Shown here: piece after piece, positions 16,128 to 24,600 of the stretch
Position numbering within the stretch: position 1 is the first letter of the stretch
Layout of the letters: each line of letters begins with the position of its first letter
Source: Methanothrix sp.
GTDB taxonomy: Archaea; Halobacteriota; Methanosarcinia; Methanotrichales; Methanotrichaceae
Reading direction: 5' to 3'
NCBI GenBank assembly: GCA_017994055.1
Contig: JAGOLL010000018.1
Location: forward strand, 1-36,855
DNA: 36,855 nucleotides
Made by a program: the position numbers and the translations under genes
The notes under the pieces: model-generated
What the model was told of the DNA's origin: nothing
Database searches by the model: none
What the model saw: the letters and a program-made list of their open reading frames with translations, nothing else

Positions 16128-16943
16128 TCATATACTCTGTGGATTTTCATAAATCCATATCTTTCGGCGTATCTCAATCGCCGTTGGATCTTCCATTGGC
16201 AGATCTTTAATATGATATTTTAATACTTCTTTGACCAGTGGCCAAGGATATTGATACGCATCAAGAACTTCATTTATTTCAGTATCTATATCCATAAAAC
16301 TAATTATTTCTTTTTGAATTTCGGAAAATTCCTTAATTGATTTATCTATTTTATGCTTGTCTCTTAGATCTTTCAATCTTTCCTCCAGGTTTAATCTTTC
16401 ATGAAGTTTTTTATATAAAGTATTCGCATCCTTCGGATCAAACATATCCAAAGTCCAGCTAAAATATTCTTCTTTAAGTGGAACTGGGTATCTACCCTTC
16501 CATTTAGTATATTCCGACAGTATTTTTAAAATTCCATCATATTCTCTGAATTCTGTTATTTCATTTTCATTCAATAGATCATTAGTTTCATGCTTATTGA
16601 TTTTGTCTAATCCTTTTTCAGTTAAATTTCCTGGAGTTCTTATCATTATAATAGCTTTGGCTAAATTTTCAATGGAATATCCTAGCAATAAATAATAAAC
16701 TTCCTTTAAATGTAAATCTTCAAACTCCTGCCCCAATTCTCCATCTATTTCATAATACGGTTTCGGAAGGGAACAGAATCTTTCGTATGGAACCTTATAC
16801 ACCTCTAATATAATATCTGCTGCTCTTTTTAGAAGTCTGGCTTTTCCTTTCCAACTATATGGCCCAATGCTAAGGGCGCCATTTTTAAAATCGTCTTCCA
16901 TCATCTTTCTTATATCATCATCTTTTAATTCGGGAAAAATCAT
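16128..16943 (-). CDS. Low-GC gene for a HEPN-like helical protein of unknown function
   Basis: The 271-residue product is almost all helical and clearly more AT-rich than its neighbours. A central segment (YYLLLGYSIENLAKAIIM, then a KHETNDLL region and ILSEYTKWKGRYPVPL) resembles HEPN-type proteins found in defence loci, where a helical bundle presents an RNase or nucleotidylation site. I cannot see a canonical R-X4-6-H motif, so the HEPN call is tentative. The start is the ATG at 16943, with GGAGG seven bases upstream; a TTG directly before it is less well spaced. No partner toxin or antitoxin gene adjoins it. It is separated from adenine deaminase by about 95 bases, and its composition suggests acquisition by transfer. 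Confidence 0.6.
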   Translation of the reverse strand: MIFPELKDDDIRKMMEDDFKNGALSIGPYSWKGKARLLKRAADIILEVYKVPYERFCSLPKPYYEIDGELGQEFEDLHLKEVYYLLLGYSIENLAKAIIMIRTPGNLTEKGLDKINKHETNDLLNENEITEFREYDGILKILSEYTKWKGRYPVPLKEEYFSWTLDMFDPKDANTLYKKLHERLNLEERLKDLRDKHKIDKSIKEFSEIQKEIISFMDIDTEINEVLDAYQYPWPLVKEVLKYHIKDLPMEDPTAIEIRRKIWIYENPQSI

Positions 16944-17038
16944 CAATTTTCCTCCAAATTACTTCAATGTCCATGCAATTAAGTCTTATTCAATGGAGAT
17001 TAATATTTTATTGACACACGATCAATCATCTCAAAAGA

Positions 17039-18754
17039 TCATTCTTCTTCCTTAAACATCCCCACCATCCTGAACACCCCCACATCCACCAGCCCCCGGT
17101 CCGTCAGCTTCAGCTCCGGTATCACCGGCAGGCACAGGAAAGACAGGGTCATGAAGGGATCGGTCAGACGGCATCCCATCCTCCTTGCCGCGGCGATACA
17201 GCTCTCCAGCCCCTCTTGCACCTCCTCCAGCCTTGCCTCCGACATCAGTCCAGCCACGGGCAGGGGCAAGCGCGCACGCGTCCGGCCCTCCGCCAGAGCC
17301 ACCAGCCCGCCGCCCATCTGCTGCACCGCCTGGACCGCGGCCAGCATATCTTCGTCGCTGACGCCGACCACGGCGATGTTGTGCGAGTCATGGGCCACGG
17401 ATGTGGCCAAAGCCCCGCGGCTCAGGCGAAATCCCTGCACCAGGCCGAGGCCGATGTTGCCCGTGCCCCGGTGCCTCTCCACCACCGCCATCTTCAGGAT
17501 ATCCCGCCCGGTGTCGGAGACCACAAGGCCCTCCTCCACTCTGGGCTTTAGAGACAGCGATTTGGTGATAATCTGACCGTCTACCACCCCGATCACCCTG
17601 GCCGGGCCCGGCTGCGCCGCAATTGCAAAGGACGCGGGGCCCAGGGGGGCGATATTCATGCTTCGCACAGCTGCCCCTCCCGCCGGCTTCAGGTTGACGC
17701 ATAGCCGCCCCTCCTCCGCCACCCGGGCTCCATCCTTGATCACCTTTACCGGGTGCAGGCTCTCCAGGCTGTCCAGAATCACTATATCCGCCCGGTATCC
17801 TGGGGCAACCGCCCCCAGATGGGAGAGGCCGAAGTAGCGGGCGGCGTTGATGCTGGCCATCTGCATAGCCATGATGGGCTCCATGCCCTGCTCGACAGCT
17901 GTCCGGACCATGAAGTCGATGTGCCCCTGGCCCAGAAGGTCGGCAGGATGCCGGTCGTCAGAGACGAATAAAAAGCGCCCGGCATTCTTGGCTGTAACCA
18001 GGGGCAGCTGATCCCGCAGATTTTTGGCAGCGCTGCCCTCCCGCAGCATGATATGCATCCCGGATCGGATCTTCTCCCGCGCCTCCTCGATGCTGGTGCA
18101 CTCATGATCCGAGCCGATTCCCGCAGCGATGTAGGCCGATAGGTCCCGGCCCGACAGTCCTGGCGCATGCCCGTCCACCGGCCGGCCCTCCGCCAATGCC
18201 AGCTTGGCCATCACCTCTGCATCCCGGAAGAGGACTCCGGGATAGTTCATCATCTCCGCCAGCCCCAGAACCCGATCCTCCTTGAAGAGCATAGCGAGAT
18301 CCTCTGCCCGAAGGCTTGCCCCAGCTGTCTCCAGATCGGTGGCCGGAACGCAGGATGGCAGCATGACATAGACATTGAGGGGCAGATCTCGGGAGGAGTC
18401 CAGAATGTAGCGTATCCCTGCCTGGCCCCAGACATTGGCCAGCTCATGGGGATCGGCGATAACGGTGGTTGTGCCCCTGGGGACGACGGCCCGGGCATAC
18501 TCCGGGACGGTTACCATGCTGCTCTCAATATGAACATGCCCGTCGATGAACCCCGGAGCGATGATCCGGCCCTCCAGCTCCAGAACATCCCTGGCGCTGG
18601 AGCACTCAAATCCCACAATCCGGCTTCGGTGAATGGCCACATCGGCCCGGTAAACCTCTCCTGAGAGGACATTGGCCAGCTGTCCTCCGGACAGCAGCAG
18701 ATCGACCTCGATCTCCCCCCGCGCTGCCGCAATCAGCTCCTCTCTCATCTGCAT
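17039..18754 (-). CDS. ade: Adenine deaminase
   Basis: It converts adenine to hypoxanthine and ammonia in purine salvage. The 571-residue length fits the Ade family of the amidohydrolase superfamily. Metal ligands are visible in GFIDGHVHIESSM, and other family motifs are ADPHELANVWG, VDGHAPGLSG, GIGSDHECTS and LREGSAAKNL. The C-terminal domain (GNIGLGLVQGF, ATSVAHDSHNI) is typical of adenine deaminase rather than other amidohydrolases. The ATG at 18754 has GGAG about eight bases upstream, overlapping the end of nfeD. The gene follows nfeD at two bases on the same strand, so it is probably the last gene of the stomatin-nfeD transcript. A functional link between them is not known. Confidence 0.95.
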   Translation of the reverse strand: MQMREELIAAARGEIEVDLLLSGGQLANVLSGEVYRADVAIHRSRIVGFECSSARDVLELEGRIIAPGFIDGHVHIESSMVTVPEYARAVVPRGTTTVIADPHELANVWGQAGIRYILDSSRDLPLNVYVMLPSCVPATDLETAGASLRAEDLAMLFKEDRVLGLAEMMNYPGVLFRDAEVMAKLALAEGRPVDGHAPGLSGRDLSAYIAAGIGSDHECTSIEEAREKIRSGMHIMLREGSAAKNLRDQLPLVTAKNAGRFLFVSDDRHPADLLGQGHIDFMVRTAVEQGMEPIMAMQMASINAARYFGLSHLGAVAPGYRADIVILDSLESLHPVKVIKDGARVAEEGRLCVNLKPAGGAAVRSMNIAPLGPASFAIAAQPGPARVIGVVDGQIITKSLSLKPRVEEGLVVSDTGRDILKMAVVERHRGTGNIGLGLVQGFRLSRGALATSVAHDSHNIAVVGVSDEDMLAAVQAVQQMGGGLVALAEGRTRARLPLPVAGLMSEARLEEVQEGLESCIAAARRMGCRLTDPFMTLSFLCLPVIPELKLTDRGLVDVGVFRMVGMFKEEE

Positions 18755-18756
18755 GA

Positions 18757-20064
18757 TCAGGCTCTCCTGACCTTCAGCCTCTCCCCTTCCTTGGCCAGGA
18801 TCACCACCCGCTCTCCCTTCTCCACCGGCTCCTCCGCCTCGGCCCTCCAGTACTCCCCCTGGAAGAGCACATACCCCTCCCGGTCCAGCCTGTCCAGGGC
18901 CTCCGCCGTCTCTCCCACCAGCCTCCCCGATGCCAGCGGAGCAAAGCGGGCCTTAGCTACCTTGTACATGGCAAAGGCCACAAAGGCGGCCAATATCAAT
19001 GAGGGCAATATTATAGCCATGGCCATGGACCTTTGATAGCCTCCCGGCACATACCACTCCGGAAAGCTGGTGGGGACAAAGAGAATGCTTCCCACCATGA
19101 CGCAGGCCAGGCCGGCCAGGGCCAGGATGCCGAAGGAGTGGCTGTGCAGCTCCGCCAGTATCAGGCCCAGGCCCAGCAGAATCAGAAAGATGGCTCCGAC
19201 ATTGACATTGAATCCCAGGCCAATGAGCCCCATAGCCAATGCCACCACTCCCAAAGCCTCCGAGCCTATGCCTGGGCTGGACAGGCCGAAGATGAGGGCA
19301 TAAAGCCCCACCAGCATCAGAATCCCGGCCAGGGTGGGGTCCGACAGGGCTCTAAGCAGGCGCAGGTTCAAAGGCAGCTCGAAATCCTCTATCCTGGCCG
19401 TAGTGGTATTGAGGGTGATATTCTTGGCCCGGCTGCCGTTGATCTGCTTTAGCAGCTCCTCCGGGGAAGCAGCCACATATTCTATCACCCCGTATTTCTT
19501 GGCCTGATCGGCATTGAGATTGAGATTGGAGAGCACAAACTCCTCCGCAGCAGTCTCGTTCCTGCCCTGGGAGCGGGCCTTCTCCCGGATCAGGGCCACA
19601 ATGGCATTGGTGGTCTTGCTGTCGTTTACCGGCTCCACCTGGCCCAGAGGAGAGAGCTGCACCGGCTGGGCGGATCCGATGATGCAGTGGGGGGCCATGG
19701 CCGCCACATCCGATCCGATCAGAATCAGAGTACCCGCAGACCAGGCCGCCGCCCCGGATGGATAGACATAGCCGATCACCGGAACCTTCGACTCCTCCAT
19801 CAGCTTGAGGATCTCGTAGGTCTCCGTCAGCCCTCCGCCGGGAGTATCCAAGAGCAGCATCACCGCGCTGCTTTCATCCCTCTCCGCCTCCTGCAGAGCG
19901 GAAGAAACTATGTCATCGCTTGCCGGGGTGATGGGGCCCTGCAGATCCACAGATAAAACGTCTCCCCTGGACGCAGAAGCGGACGGGCTGGCCAGAGAAG
20001 AGAATAGGATGAATAGAGCTAAAAAAATAAAAGCCAGTCTGTCCAGCTTCATCCCTGCGATCAT
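18757..20064 (-). CDS. nfeD: NfeD-family membrane-bound serine protease (stomatin-specific, ClpP fold)
   Basis: The 435-residue protein has an N-terminal signal/anchor (FIFLALFILFSSLA). A ClpP-class protease domain outside the membrane follows (LLLDTPGGGLTET, then YPSGAAAWSAGT). S109 and K150 are 41 residues apart, the same spacing as the Ser-Lys dyad known from Pyrococcus PH1510, so I take them as catalytic. Four to six membrane helices span residues about 235-375. A C-terminal OB-fold NfeD domain ends the chain (GRLVGETAEALD, then GERVVILAKEGERLKV). The family cleaves the C-terminal region of its partner stomatin. The start ATG overlaps the stomatin stop (ATGA), as expected for this conserved gene pair. 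Confidence 0.92.
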   Translation of the reverse strand: MIAGMKLDRLAFIFLALFILFSSLASPSASASRGDVLSVDLQGPITPASDDIVSSALQEAERDESSAVMLLLDTPGGGLTETYEILKLMEESKVPVIGYVYPSGAAAWSAGTLILIGSDVAAMAPHCIIGSAQPVQLSPLGQVEPVNDSKTTNAIVALIREKARSQGRNETAAEEFVLSNLNLNADQAKKYGVIEYVAASPEELLKQINGSRAKNITLNTTTARIEDFELPLNLRLLRALSDPTLAGILMLVGLYALIFGLSSPGIGSEALGVVALAMGLIGLGFNVNVGAIFLILLGLGLILAELHSHSFGILALAGLACVMVGSILFVPTSFPEWYVPGGYQRSMAMAIILPSLILAAFVAFAMYKVAKARFAPLASGRLVGETAEALDRLDREGYVLFQGEYWRAEAEEPVEKGERVVILAKEGERLKVRRA

Positions 20065-20918
20065 CTCCGCATCATTGCCGCTTCGCTTGCCGCTTGCCTC
20101 AGAGCATCCTTCCTGGCCTCTTCCTTTCGCTCCCCTTCTCTCTCAGTCAGCTCCCGGTTGAGAGCTGCCGTCAGCCCGGCCATGGAGCCTGTCCCCATAT
20201 CACCGCTGGGGGTGACCACAATAAGTGTCTTCTCCCTGGCGATATCAACCAGGGTCTGAAGCTCTCGCAGCTTGAGGGCGGCGGGAACCTCCTCATAGAG
20301 CCTGGCCGCATCGGTCATGGTCTTGGAGGCCTGGAACTCGCCGTCGGCCAGAATGATCCTCGACCGCTTTTCTCTTTCCGACTCCGCCTGCTTGGCTATG
20401 GCCCGCCTCATGGACTCGGGAAGGGCCACATCCCGCAATGTGACTGCTGTAACCTTGATCCCCCAGGGATCGGTGTGCCGGTCGAGTATCTCCTGCAGCT
20501 TCTTGTTCAGCTCATCCCTCTTGGAGAGAAGATCATCGAGCTCAATCTGCCCCAGCACATCCCTCAATGTGGTCTGGGCCAGGAGGGATGTGGCCAGCTT
20601 GTAGTTTTCCACCTGAATGACAGCTCTTTCCGGTTCAGTTACCCGGTAGTAGATGACCGCATCCACCTCCACGCTGACATTGTCCTTGGTGATAACCACC
20701 TGCTTGGCCACATCTATGGTGAAAACCCTCAGGTCCAACAATATGACCCGGTCGATGATGGGGATGATGAAGAAAATTCCCGGTCCCTTCACCCCGGAAA
20801 AGCGGCCCAGACGGAATATGACCACCCTCTCGTACTCCCGGACGATCTTAATGGCCTGGTAGAGTATTAAAAATGCCACCAGGACGGCGATAATAGAAGA
20901 TGAAGCAATTTCAGCCAA
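20061..20918 (-). CDS. Stomatin/prohibitin (SPFH, slipin) membrane protein
   Basis: The 285-residue protein has an N-terminal membrane segment (SSIIAVLVAFLILYQAI). The SPFH domain follows (REYERVVIFRLGRF, then GPGIFFIIPIIDRV and LDLRVFTIDV), and then a long charged coiled coil that supports oligomerisation. Stomatins form membrane scaffolds, and the neighbouring NfeD protease is expected to cleave the C-terminal part. The start is a TTG with GGTG five bases upstream. A TATA box at 20950-20959 would give a transcript with about a ten-base leader. The C-terminus is Arg/Glu/Ala-rich and ends AAMMRR. It heads an apparent operon with nfeD and ade. Confidence 0.93.
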   Translation of the reverse strand: MAEIASSSIIAVLVAFLILYQAIKIVREYERVVIFRLGRFSGVKGPGIFFIIPIIDRVILLDLRVFTIDVAKQVVITKDNVSVEVDAVIYYRVTEPERAVIQVENYKLATSLLAQTTLRDVLGQIELDDLLSKRDELNKKLQEILDRHTDPWGIKVTAVTLRDVALPESMRRAIAKQAESEREKRSRIILADGEFQASKTMTDAARLYEEVPAALKLRELQTLVDIAREKTLIVVTPSGDMGTGSMAGLTAALNRELTEREGERKEEARKDALRQAASEAAMMRR

Positions 20919-20949
20919 ATAAACACCATCAGATGATTGGCATCCTTAG

Positions 20950-20959
20950 CTTAAATAGA
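20950..20959 (-). promoter_or_regulatory. TATA box for the stomatin-nfeD-ade transcript
   Basis: The minus strand reads ATCTATTTAA, centred about 37 bases before the TTG start at 20918. Transcription is predicted near 20928, leaving a short leader with the GGTG ribosome binding site. Confidence 0.5.
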
Positions 20960-21024
20960 TGCCCGGCGGGCAAAATAATGGCGTTGTCAGCCCAGAAAGA
21001 TTATGGGGGGTCGCAGCCCCTCAT

Positions 21025-21213
21025 CTATTTCTTGAACTCGGTGTAGCCACACTTGCCGCAGCTCTGCCGGTCGGCATGAGCCGCCAAAAAGACGCCGTTG
21101 CCGCACCTGGGACAGACCGACTTCTTGGACTTGATGGCATCCCCGGACAGCTCATAATATCTGGAGACTCCCTTTGCCCCTTCGCCCTTCTTTGCACCCT
21201 TCTTGGCTGCCAT
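21025..21213 (-). CDS. rps27ae: 30S ribosomal protein S27ae
   Basis: This is a 62-residue zinc-ribbon ribosomal protein. The basic N-terminus ([14 protein letters not shown]) leads into [13 protein letters not shown], then two Cys pairs (CPRCG and CGKCG) that bind zinc. It binds the small subunit head. The ATG directly follows the S24e stop codon, with GGAGG eight bases upstream inside the S24e gene. It is the last gene of the translation/transcription operon. The length and motifs are normal for archaea, which lack the ubiquitin fusion found in eukaryotes. Confidence 0.96.
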   Translation of the reverse strand: MAAKKGAKKGEGAKGVSRYYELSGDAIKSKKSVCPRCGNGVFLAAHADRQSCGKCGYTEFKK

Positions 21214-21522
21214 TTAGCTCGCCTCCGGAGTGGCCTCTTCGGGCTTGGCAAAGGTGTTTCTCTCTATGATATGGGCCCGCTCTATCTGCTTGGCCCTCTC
21301 TTCCGTCTCATAGATCTTGGCGTATCCAATTGTCTCCCGCTTTCCGAATTCGGTCTTCAGGCTATCCACAAAGACCAGGCCGACCTTGGAGTTCTGGGTC
21401 GCAGCCAGCCTCTCAACAATACTCTTTCTAGAGGGCGTAGCCTCATCATGAATTACCTTGAAAGAAATCTCACGTCTTTTAAGGACTGAATTGTTCTTCT
21501 CACTGAGTACCTGTATATCCAA
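21214..21522 (-). CDS. rps24e: 30S ribosomal protein S24e
   Basis: This is a 102-residue small-subunit protein with the S24e pattern: NSVLKRREISFKVIH, then ATPSRKSIVERLAA, VFVDSLKTEFGKRETIGYAK and a YETEERAKQIE segment. The start is TTG with GGAGG eight bases upstream. It lies three bases after the stop of the dephospho-CoA kinase gene. It continues directly into S27ae, an archaeal gene pair of long-standing conservation. The short acidic tail (PEEATPEAS) is variable in the family. Confidence 0.96.
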   Translation of the reverse strand: MDIQVLSEKNNSVLKRREISFKVIHDEATPSRKSIVERLAATQNSKVGLVFVDSLKTEFGKRETIGYAKIYETEERAKQIERAHIIERNTFAKPEEATPEAS

Positions 21523-21525
21523 ACT

Positions 21526-22056
21526 TCATTCCTCCACAATCATCCGCTTCATTAATTCCTCGATATGCATCTTCTTTTCCGCAGTAACATCAACCAGAAC
21601 GCTTCCCTCATTGGGCTGGCCGTAGACTACAGCCGAGCCGGGAGGAGCATAAAGAATGGCCGGAAGCGTTGCCAGATCCTCTTCACCCTCCACTATGATC
21701 TTGATCTTCTCTTGGCCCTGCATGCTTTCTTGTATCCGATTTATGAGATCGTTGCTCAGAGTTGCCGCTGGGTTTTGGACTGGTACCGTTTTATAGCCTT
21801 TGTGGTCCAACTTATCCATGACCTGGTCTGAGACCTGCATCCTCTTGGTCTTGTTGTCCACTATCATCAGATCAGGGCATATGCCGGATTTGAGCAGATA
21901 AAATGCGGTCATATCTCCCACCGCAACCAGTTTATTCGCTCTGCGAATATCATCTTCCATGGCCTTTACGCAGTCAAGGCCATCTCCCCGACATAGCTTT
22001 CCCAGCGGCTCCTTTAAAATGGACCGGAGCTCATCCGGCAGCAGAAGCAGGCCCAA
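21526..22056 (-). CDS. GTP-dependent dephospho-CoA kinase (DUF359)
   Basis: It phosphorylates dephospho-CoA with GTP in the last step of archaeal coenzyme A synthesis. The 176-residue chain has the DUF359 motifs: AVGDMTAFYLL, then CPDLMIVDNKTKR, VQNPAATLS, and the strongly conserved VEGEEDLATLPA followed by APPGSAVVYGQPNEG. This family is related to thiamine pyrophosphokinase rather than bacterial CoaE. The start is TTG with GGTG eight bases upstream, just after the spt4 stop. It sits between spt4 and S24e, a common arrangement in Euryarchaeota, so CoA synthesis is co-expressed with transcription and translation genes. Confidence 0.92.
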   Translation of the reverse strand: MGLLLLPDELRSILKEPLGKLCRGDGLDCVKAMEDDIRRANKLVAVGDMTAFYLLKSGICPDLMIVDNKTKRMQVSDQVMDKLDHKGYKTVPVQNPAATLSNDLINRIQESMQGQEKIKIIVEGEEDLATLPAILYAPPGSAVVYGQPNEGSVLVDVTAEKKMHIEELMKRMIVEE

Positions 22057-22058
22057 TT

Positions 22059-22244
22059 CTAACGCACCTTCAATGCATATCTGCCAGGCAGATTTATCTC
22101 CAGCCTTTTCGCGATAATCGATTCCTTGGGATCGATGATCACCACATAGCCGCTCCAGTCTCGGCTCAGTGAGGCTGAGTTGCAGATTGGACAGACCTGG
22201 CCTTCAACTATCCTGCGACACTCTCGACATGCCTGCTCGGTCAT
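22059..22244 (-). CDS. spt4: Transcription elongation factor Spt4 (RNA polymerase subunit E'')
   Basis: This is a 61-residue zinc protein that pairs with Spt5 on RNA polymerase to promote processivity. Cys pairs CREC and CPIC form the zinc site, followed by SLSRDWSGYVVIIDPKESIIAKRL, the Spt5-binding face with the conserved WSGYV. The frame is open further upstream to 22295. However, the MTEQACREC start at 22244 overlaps the rpo7 stop codon by ATGA and gives the normal family length, so the upstream extension is rejected. The rpo7-spt4 pair is conserved across archaea. Confidence 0.95.
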   Translation of the reverse strand: MTEQACRECRRIVEGQVCPICNSASLSRDWSGYVVIIDPKESIIAKRLEINLPGRYALKVR

Positions 22245-22816
22245 TTCGCCTCTGCCTTTAGATCTTCCTTTTCGGCTGTATCGGCCTCCAGCCACTCCAG
22301 TCTTCCGAGGCCGGTCTGCCTCATGGTAAGCCCTATCTTGCTCTCGCGAGGCTCCTTCTCATTCAGGCTCACAGCTATGATCCTGGCCCGGACCCGATCT
22401 CCCTCGCCCAGGGATTTGCTCGACTCCTTGCTGACCAGCCGCGCGTTCTTTTCATCATACGATATATACTCATTGGTGATCTGGCTGACATGAAGAAGGC
22501 CGTCGAATGGCCCGAGGGAGAGGAAAGCTCCGAACTTCACTATTTCAACCACCTCTCCTTCCACGATCTCCTGCATCTCCGGCTTGAATACCAGGGCCTC
22601 GAAATCAACCTCGTAATAGATGGATCCGTCTCCGGCCAGGATGCGGCCCTCGCCGATGTTGTCCGATCCAAGGACGGCCACAATGGTGCCCAGGGATTTG
22701 TCCACTACTGCCTCGTATTTGTCCCGCAGCGATCTCTCCACTGCCGCTTCCAGGGGGTCACCCAGATGATCCGGCTCTATCCTGGCCACGCCCTTCAGCT
22801 TCATCTTCTTATACAT
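22241..22816 (-). CDS. rpo7: DNA-directed RNA polymerase subunit Rpo7 (RpoE')
   Basis: This is a 191-residue stalk subunit that pairs with Rpo4 outside the RNA polymerase core. It has an N-terminal RNP-like domain (YKKMKLKGVARI, then YEVDFEALVFKPEMQEI) and a C-terminal S1 domain (EGEVVEIVKFGAFLSLGPFDGLLHVSQI). The start is the ATG at 22816, with AAGGAG five bases upstream; a TTG just before it is too close. The ATG shares one base with the stop of the PIN gene. The C-terminal tail (EKEDLKAEAK) is a little longer than in many archaea. It is followed by spt4 with a four-base overlap. Confidence 0.95.
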   Translation of the reverse strand: MYKKMKLKGVARIEPDHLGDPLEAAVERSLRDKYEAVVDKSLGTIVAVLGSDNIGEGRILAGDGSIYYEVDFEALVFKPEMQEIVEGEVVEIVKFGAFLSLGPFDGLLHVSQITNEYISYDEKNARLVSKESSKSLGEGDRVRARIIAVSLNEKEPRESKIGLTMRQTGLGRLEWLEADTAEKEDLKAEAK

Positions 22817-23223
22817 CAATACTCCTTCCCCGTCGTCTCCAGATACTGCCCCTGGCGCAGGTATATTACGGTAATGCCTTTACTAAATAATCTTTTCTTT
22901 AAAGCTCTATCATTGGTGAATACAGCAGACCCTGTCTCCAGTGCCAGCTGTTCTATGGCCGAATCGGCATCAGAATTGTCCTCTCCCACTGCAGTGCAGC
23001 CTTCGGCCAGGCCAAGGGCTACCCTGGCGGCGGTCTTATCCCTGCCTTTGTCTGCCTTACGGGAGAGGGATCGCAGCTCTCCCAGCACTGCCGCCGGGAC
23101 CAGCCAGGTGGAATACCCCAGGCGCAATAGCTCGCTGAATATGTCCACTCCCAACTGCTCGGGCACCATCAGGGCATTGGTGTCCAGTATAGCCTTAGAG
23201 CTTTCATCGGGGCTGTGCTTCAT
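22816..23223 (-). CDS. PIN-domain protein (Fcf1/VapC9-like, predicted rRNA-processing nuclease)
   Basis: The 135-residue chain is a PIN domain with the conserved acidic residues: ILDTNALMVP, then VLGELRSL, GEDNSDADSAIEQLA and AVFTNDRALKKRL. These acids coordinate Mg or Mn in the active site. Its place between aIF2-gamma and rpo7 is conserved in Euryarchaeota and points to a housekeeping role, probably in rRNA maturation, rather than a VapC toxin; no antitoxin gene adjoins it. It starts one base after the aIF2-gamma stop and ends overlapping the rpo7 start, so all three are coupled. Confidence 0.88.
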   Translation of the reverse strand: MKHSPDESSKAILDTNALMVPEQLGVDIFSELLRLGYSTWLVPAAVLGELRSLSRKADKGRDKTAARVALGLAEGCTAVGEDNSDADSAIEQLALETGSAVFTNDRALKKRLFSKGITVIYLRQGQYLETTGKEY

Positions 23224-23224
23224 G

Positions 23225-24520
23225 CTACTCGTTTATGGTGCCGACACCGATAAGACGCCATCTGGCTCCTATGCGCCTGCTGACTGCCACCCGATCTCCT
23301 CTCTCCGCGCAGACCGGCCTTTTCAGCTGAACCTGGACCACGCCTCCCTCCCTGGCGCTGGATACGACGCCAACAGTTGTGGCTGTGCCCACATTGAGCA
23401 TAAGCGGCTCGCTGGAGTGAATGGGCTCCACACTGGACTCGTCTGTGACACCCACCACCCTCTCTAAAAGCTGCATGTTCATGGTAAAAGAGCTTCTTGC
23501 CGGCGGAAGCTTTCCCGGCTCTCCAGCCACCTGTCCCACCAGGGCATCGCTCTTGGTCATGATGGGATCGAGCTGGGTTCCCAGGCCCATCAGGCCGCCC
23601 GGCCCTATCTCCTCCAAGACCTGCTTTCCGGCCAGCAGCGTCACCACCTTGGTCTGGATGGGAATCCACTGCTTTCTGCCCTCGTAGTCCACAAGCCTGC
23701 CCGGACAGATCTCAATCTTGTCTCCTATGTGAAGCAAGCCCTGGCTCAGAGAGCCGCCGATGACGCCTCCCTTGAGGGAATCGGGAGAGGTCCCCGGTCG
23801 GTTGATATCAAATGAGCGGGCTATCTTGAGGAGCGGCGGCTTTTCGATGTCGCGGGGAGGTGTGGGTATGGTCTCCTCAATGGCCTGGATCACCAGGTCC
23901 ACATTGAGATTCTGCTGGGCGGAGATGGGAATGATGGGGGCATTCTCAGCCACTGTGCCCTTCACAAAATCCTTGATCTGCTGGAAATGCTCCATCACCT
24001 GCTCCCTGGTCATCAGGTCGATCTTGTTCTGCACAATCACAATTTTGTCTATGCCGGTGATATTGAGGGCCATCAGATGCTCTTTGGACTGAGGCTGGGG
24101 GCAGGGTTCATTGGCGGATATGACCAGGACCGCCCCGTCCATGATCGCCGCACCGCAGAGCATGGTGGCCATGAGCGTCTCGTGGCCCGGCGAGTCCACA
24201 AAAGAGACGGTGCGCAGGACCTCTGTCTCTGCACCGCAATGGGAGCATTTCTCCTCCACGGTAAAGGCATCCGGCTCCGGACAGCTGGGGCACTTGCGGA
24301 AGGTGGCGTCGGCGTATCCCAGGCGGATGGAGATGCCTCTCTTGACCTCCTCGCTATGCTGATCGGTCCAGATGCCAGAGAGGGCCTTGACCAGGGTGGT
24401 TTTGCCGTGATCGACATGGCCCACCATGCCGATGTTTACCTCCGGCTTGGGGGCGGCCGCCTCTTTTGCCCCGGCATTGGAATCTAAGCCAGATTCGGGT
24501 TTGATATCGGATTTTGCCAA
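23225..24520 (-). CDS. eif2g: Translation initiation factor aIF2 subunit gamma
   Basis: This is a 431-residue GTPase that carries initiator Met-tRNA to the small subunit as part of the aIF2 heterotrimer. The G1 loop is GHVDHGKT (34-41), switch I includes [11 protein letters not shown], a zinc knuckle is formed by CPSC and CSHC, G3 is VDSPGHE, and G4 is VQNKID. Two beta-barrel domains follow, ending [15 protein letters not shown]. The N-terminal extension of about 25 residues is Ala/Pro/Lys-rich. The start is TTG with GGAG eight bases upstream. It heads the seven-gene operon, with a clear TATA box at 24569-24579. Confidence 0.97.
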   Translation of the reverse strand: MAKSDIKPESGLDSNAGAKEAAAPKPEVNIGMVGHVDHGKTTLVKALSGIWTDQHSEEVKRGISIRLGYADATFRKCPSCPEPDAFTVEEKCSHCGAETEVLRTVSFVDSPGHETLMATMLCGAAIMDGAVLVISANEPCPQPQSKEHLMALNITGIDKIVIVQNKIDLMTREQVMEHFQQIKDFVKGTVAENAPIIPISAQQNLNVDLVIQAIEETIPTPPRDIEKPPLLKIARSFDINRPGTSPDSLKGGVIGGSLSQGLLHIGDKIEICPGRLVDYEGRKQWIPIQTKVVTLLAGKQVLEEIGPGGLMGLGTQLDPIMTKSDALVGQVAGEPGKLPPARSSFTMNMQLLERVVGVTDESSVEPIHSSEPLMLNVGTATTVGVVSSAREGGVVQVQLKRPVCAERGDRVAVSRRIGARWRLIGVGTINE

Positions 24521-24568
24521 ATTAAAATCTCCTTAAGGATTGTAATGAACGGGAATAGATGGCGATCA

Positions 24569-24579
24569 CTATTAAATAC
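24569..24579 (-). promoter_or_regulatory. TATA box for the aIF2-gamma operon
   Basis: The minus strand reads AGTATTTAATA, about 54 bases upstream of the TTG start. Transcription is predicted near 24547, giving a leader of about 27 bases that includes the AAGGAG ribosome binding site. Confidence 0.6.
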
Positions 24580-24600
24580 TTCCTGTCCCCCGGCCCGGAT

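Noticed and set aside
15940-16152. 70-codon plus-strand frame
   Set aside because: It has no ribosome binding site and no recognisable pattern, and its 3' end overlaps the HEPN-like gene on the other strand.
22245-22295. 17-residue N-terminal extension of spt4
   Set aside because: The inner ATG overlaps the rpo7 stop by four bases and gives the normal Spt4 length and start.
22816-23223. VapC toxin of a toxin-antitoxin pair
   Set aside because: No antitoxin gene adjoins it, and it sits in a conserved translation/transcription operon, so a housekeeping nuclease is more likely.
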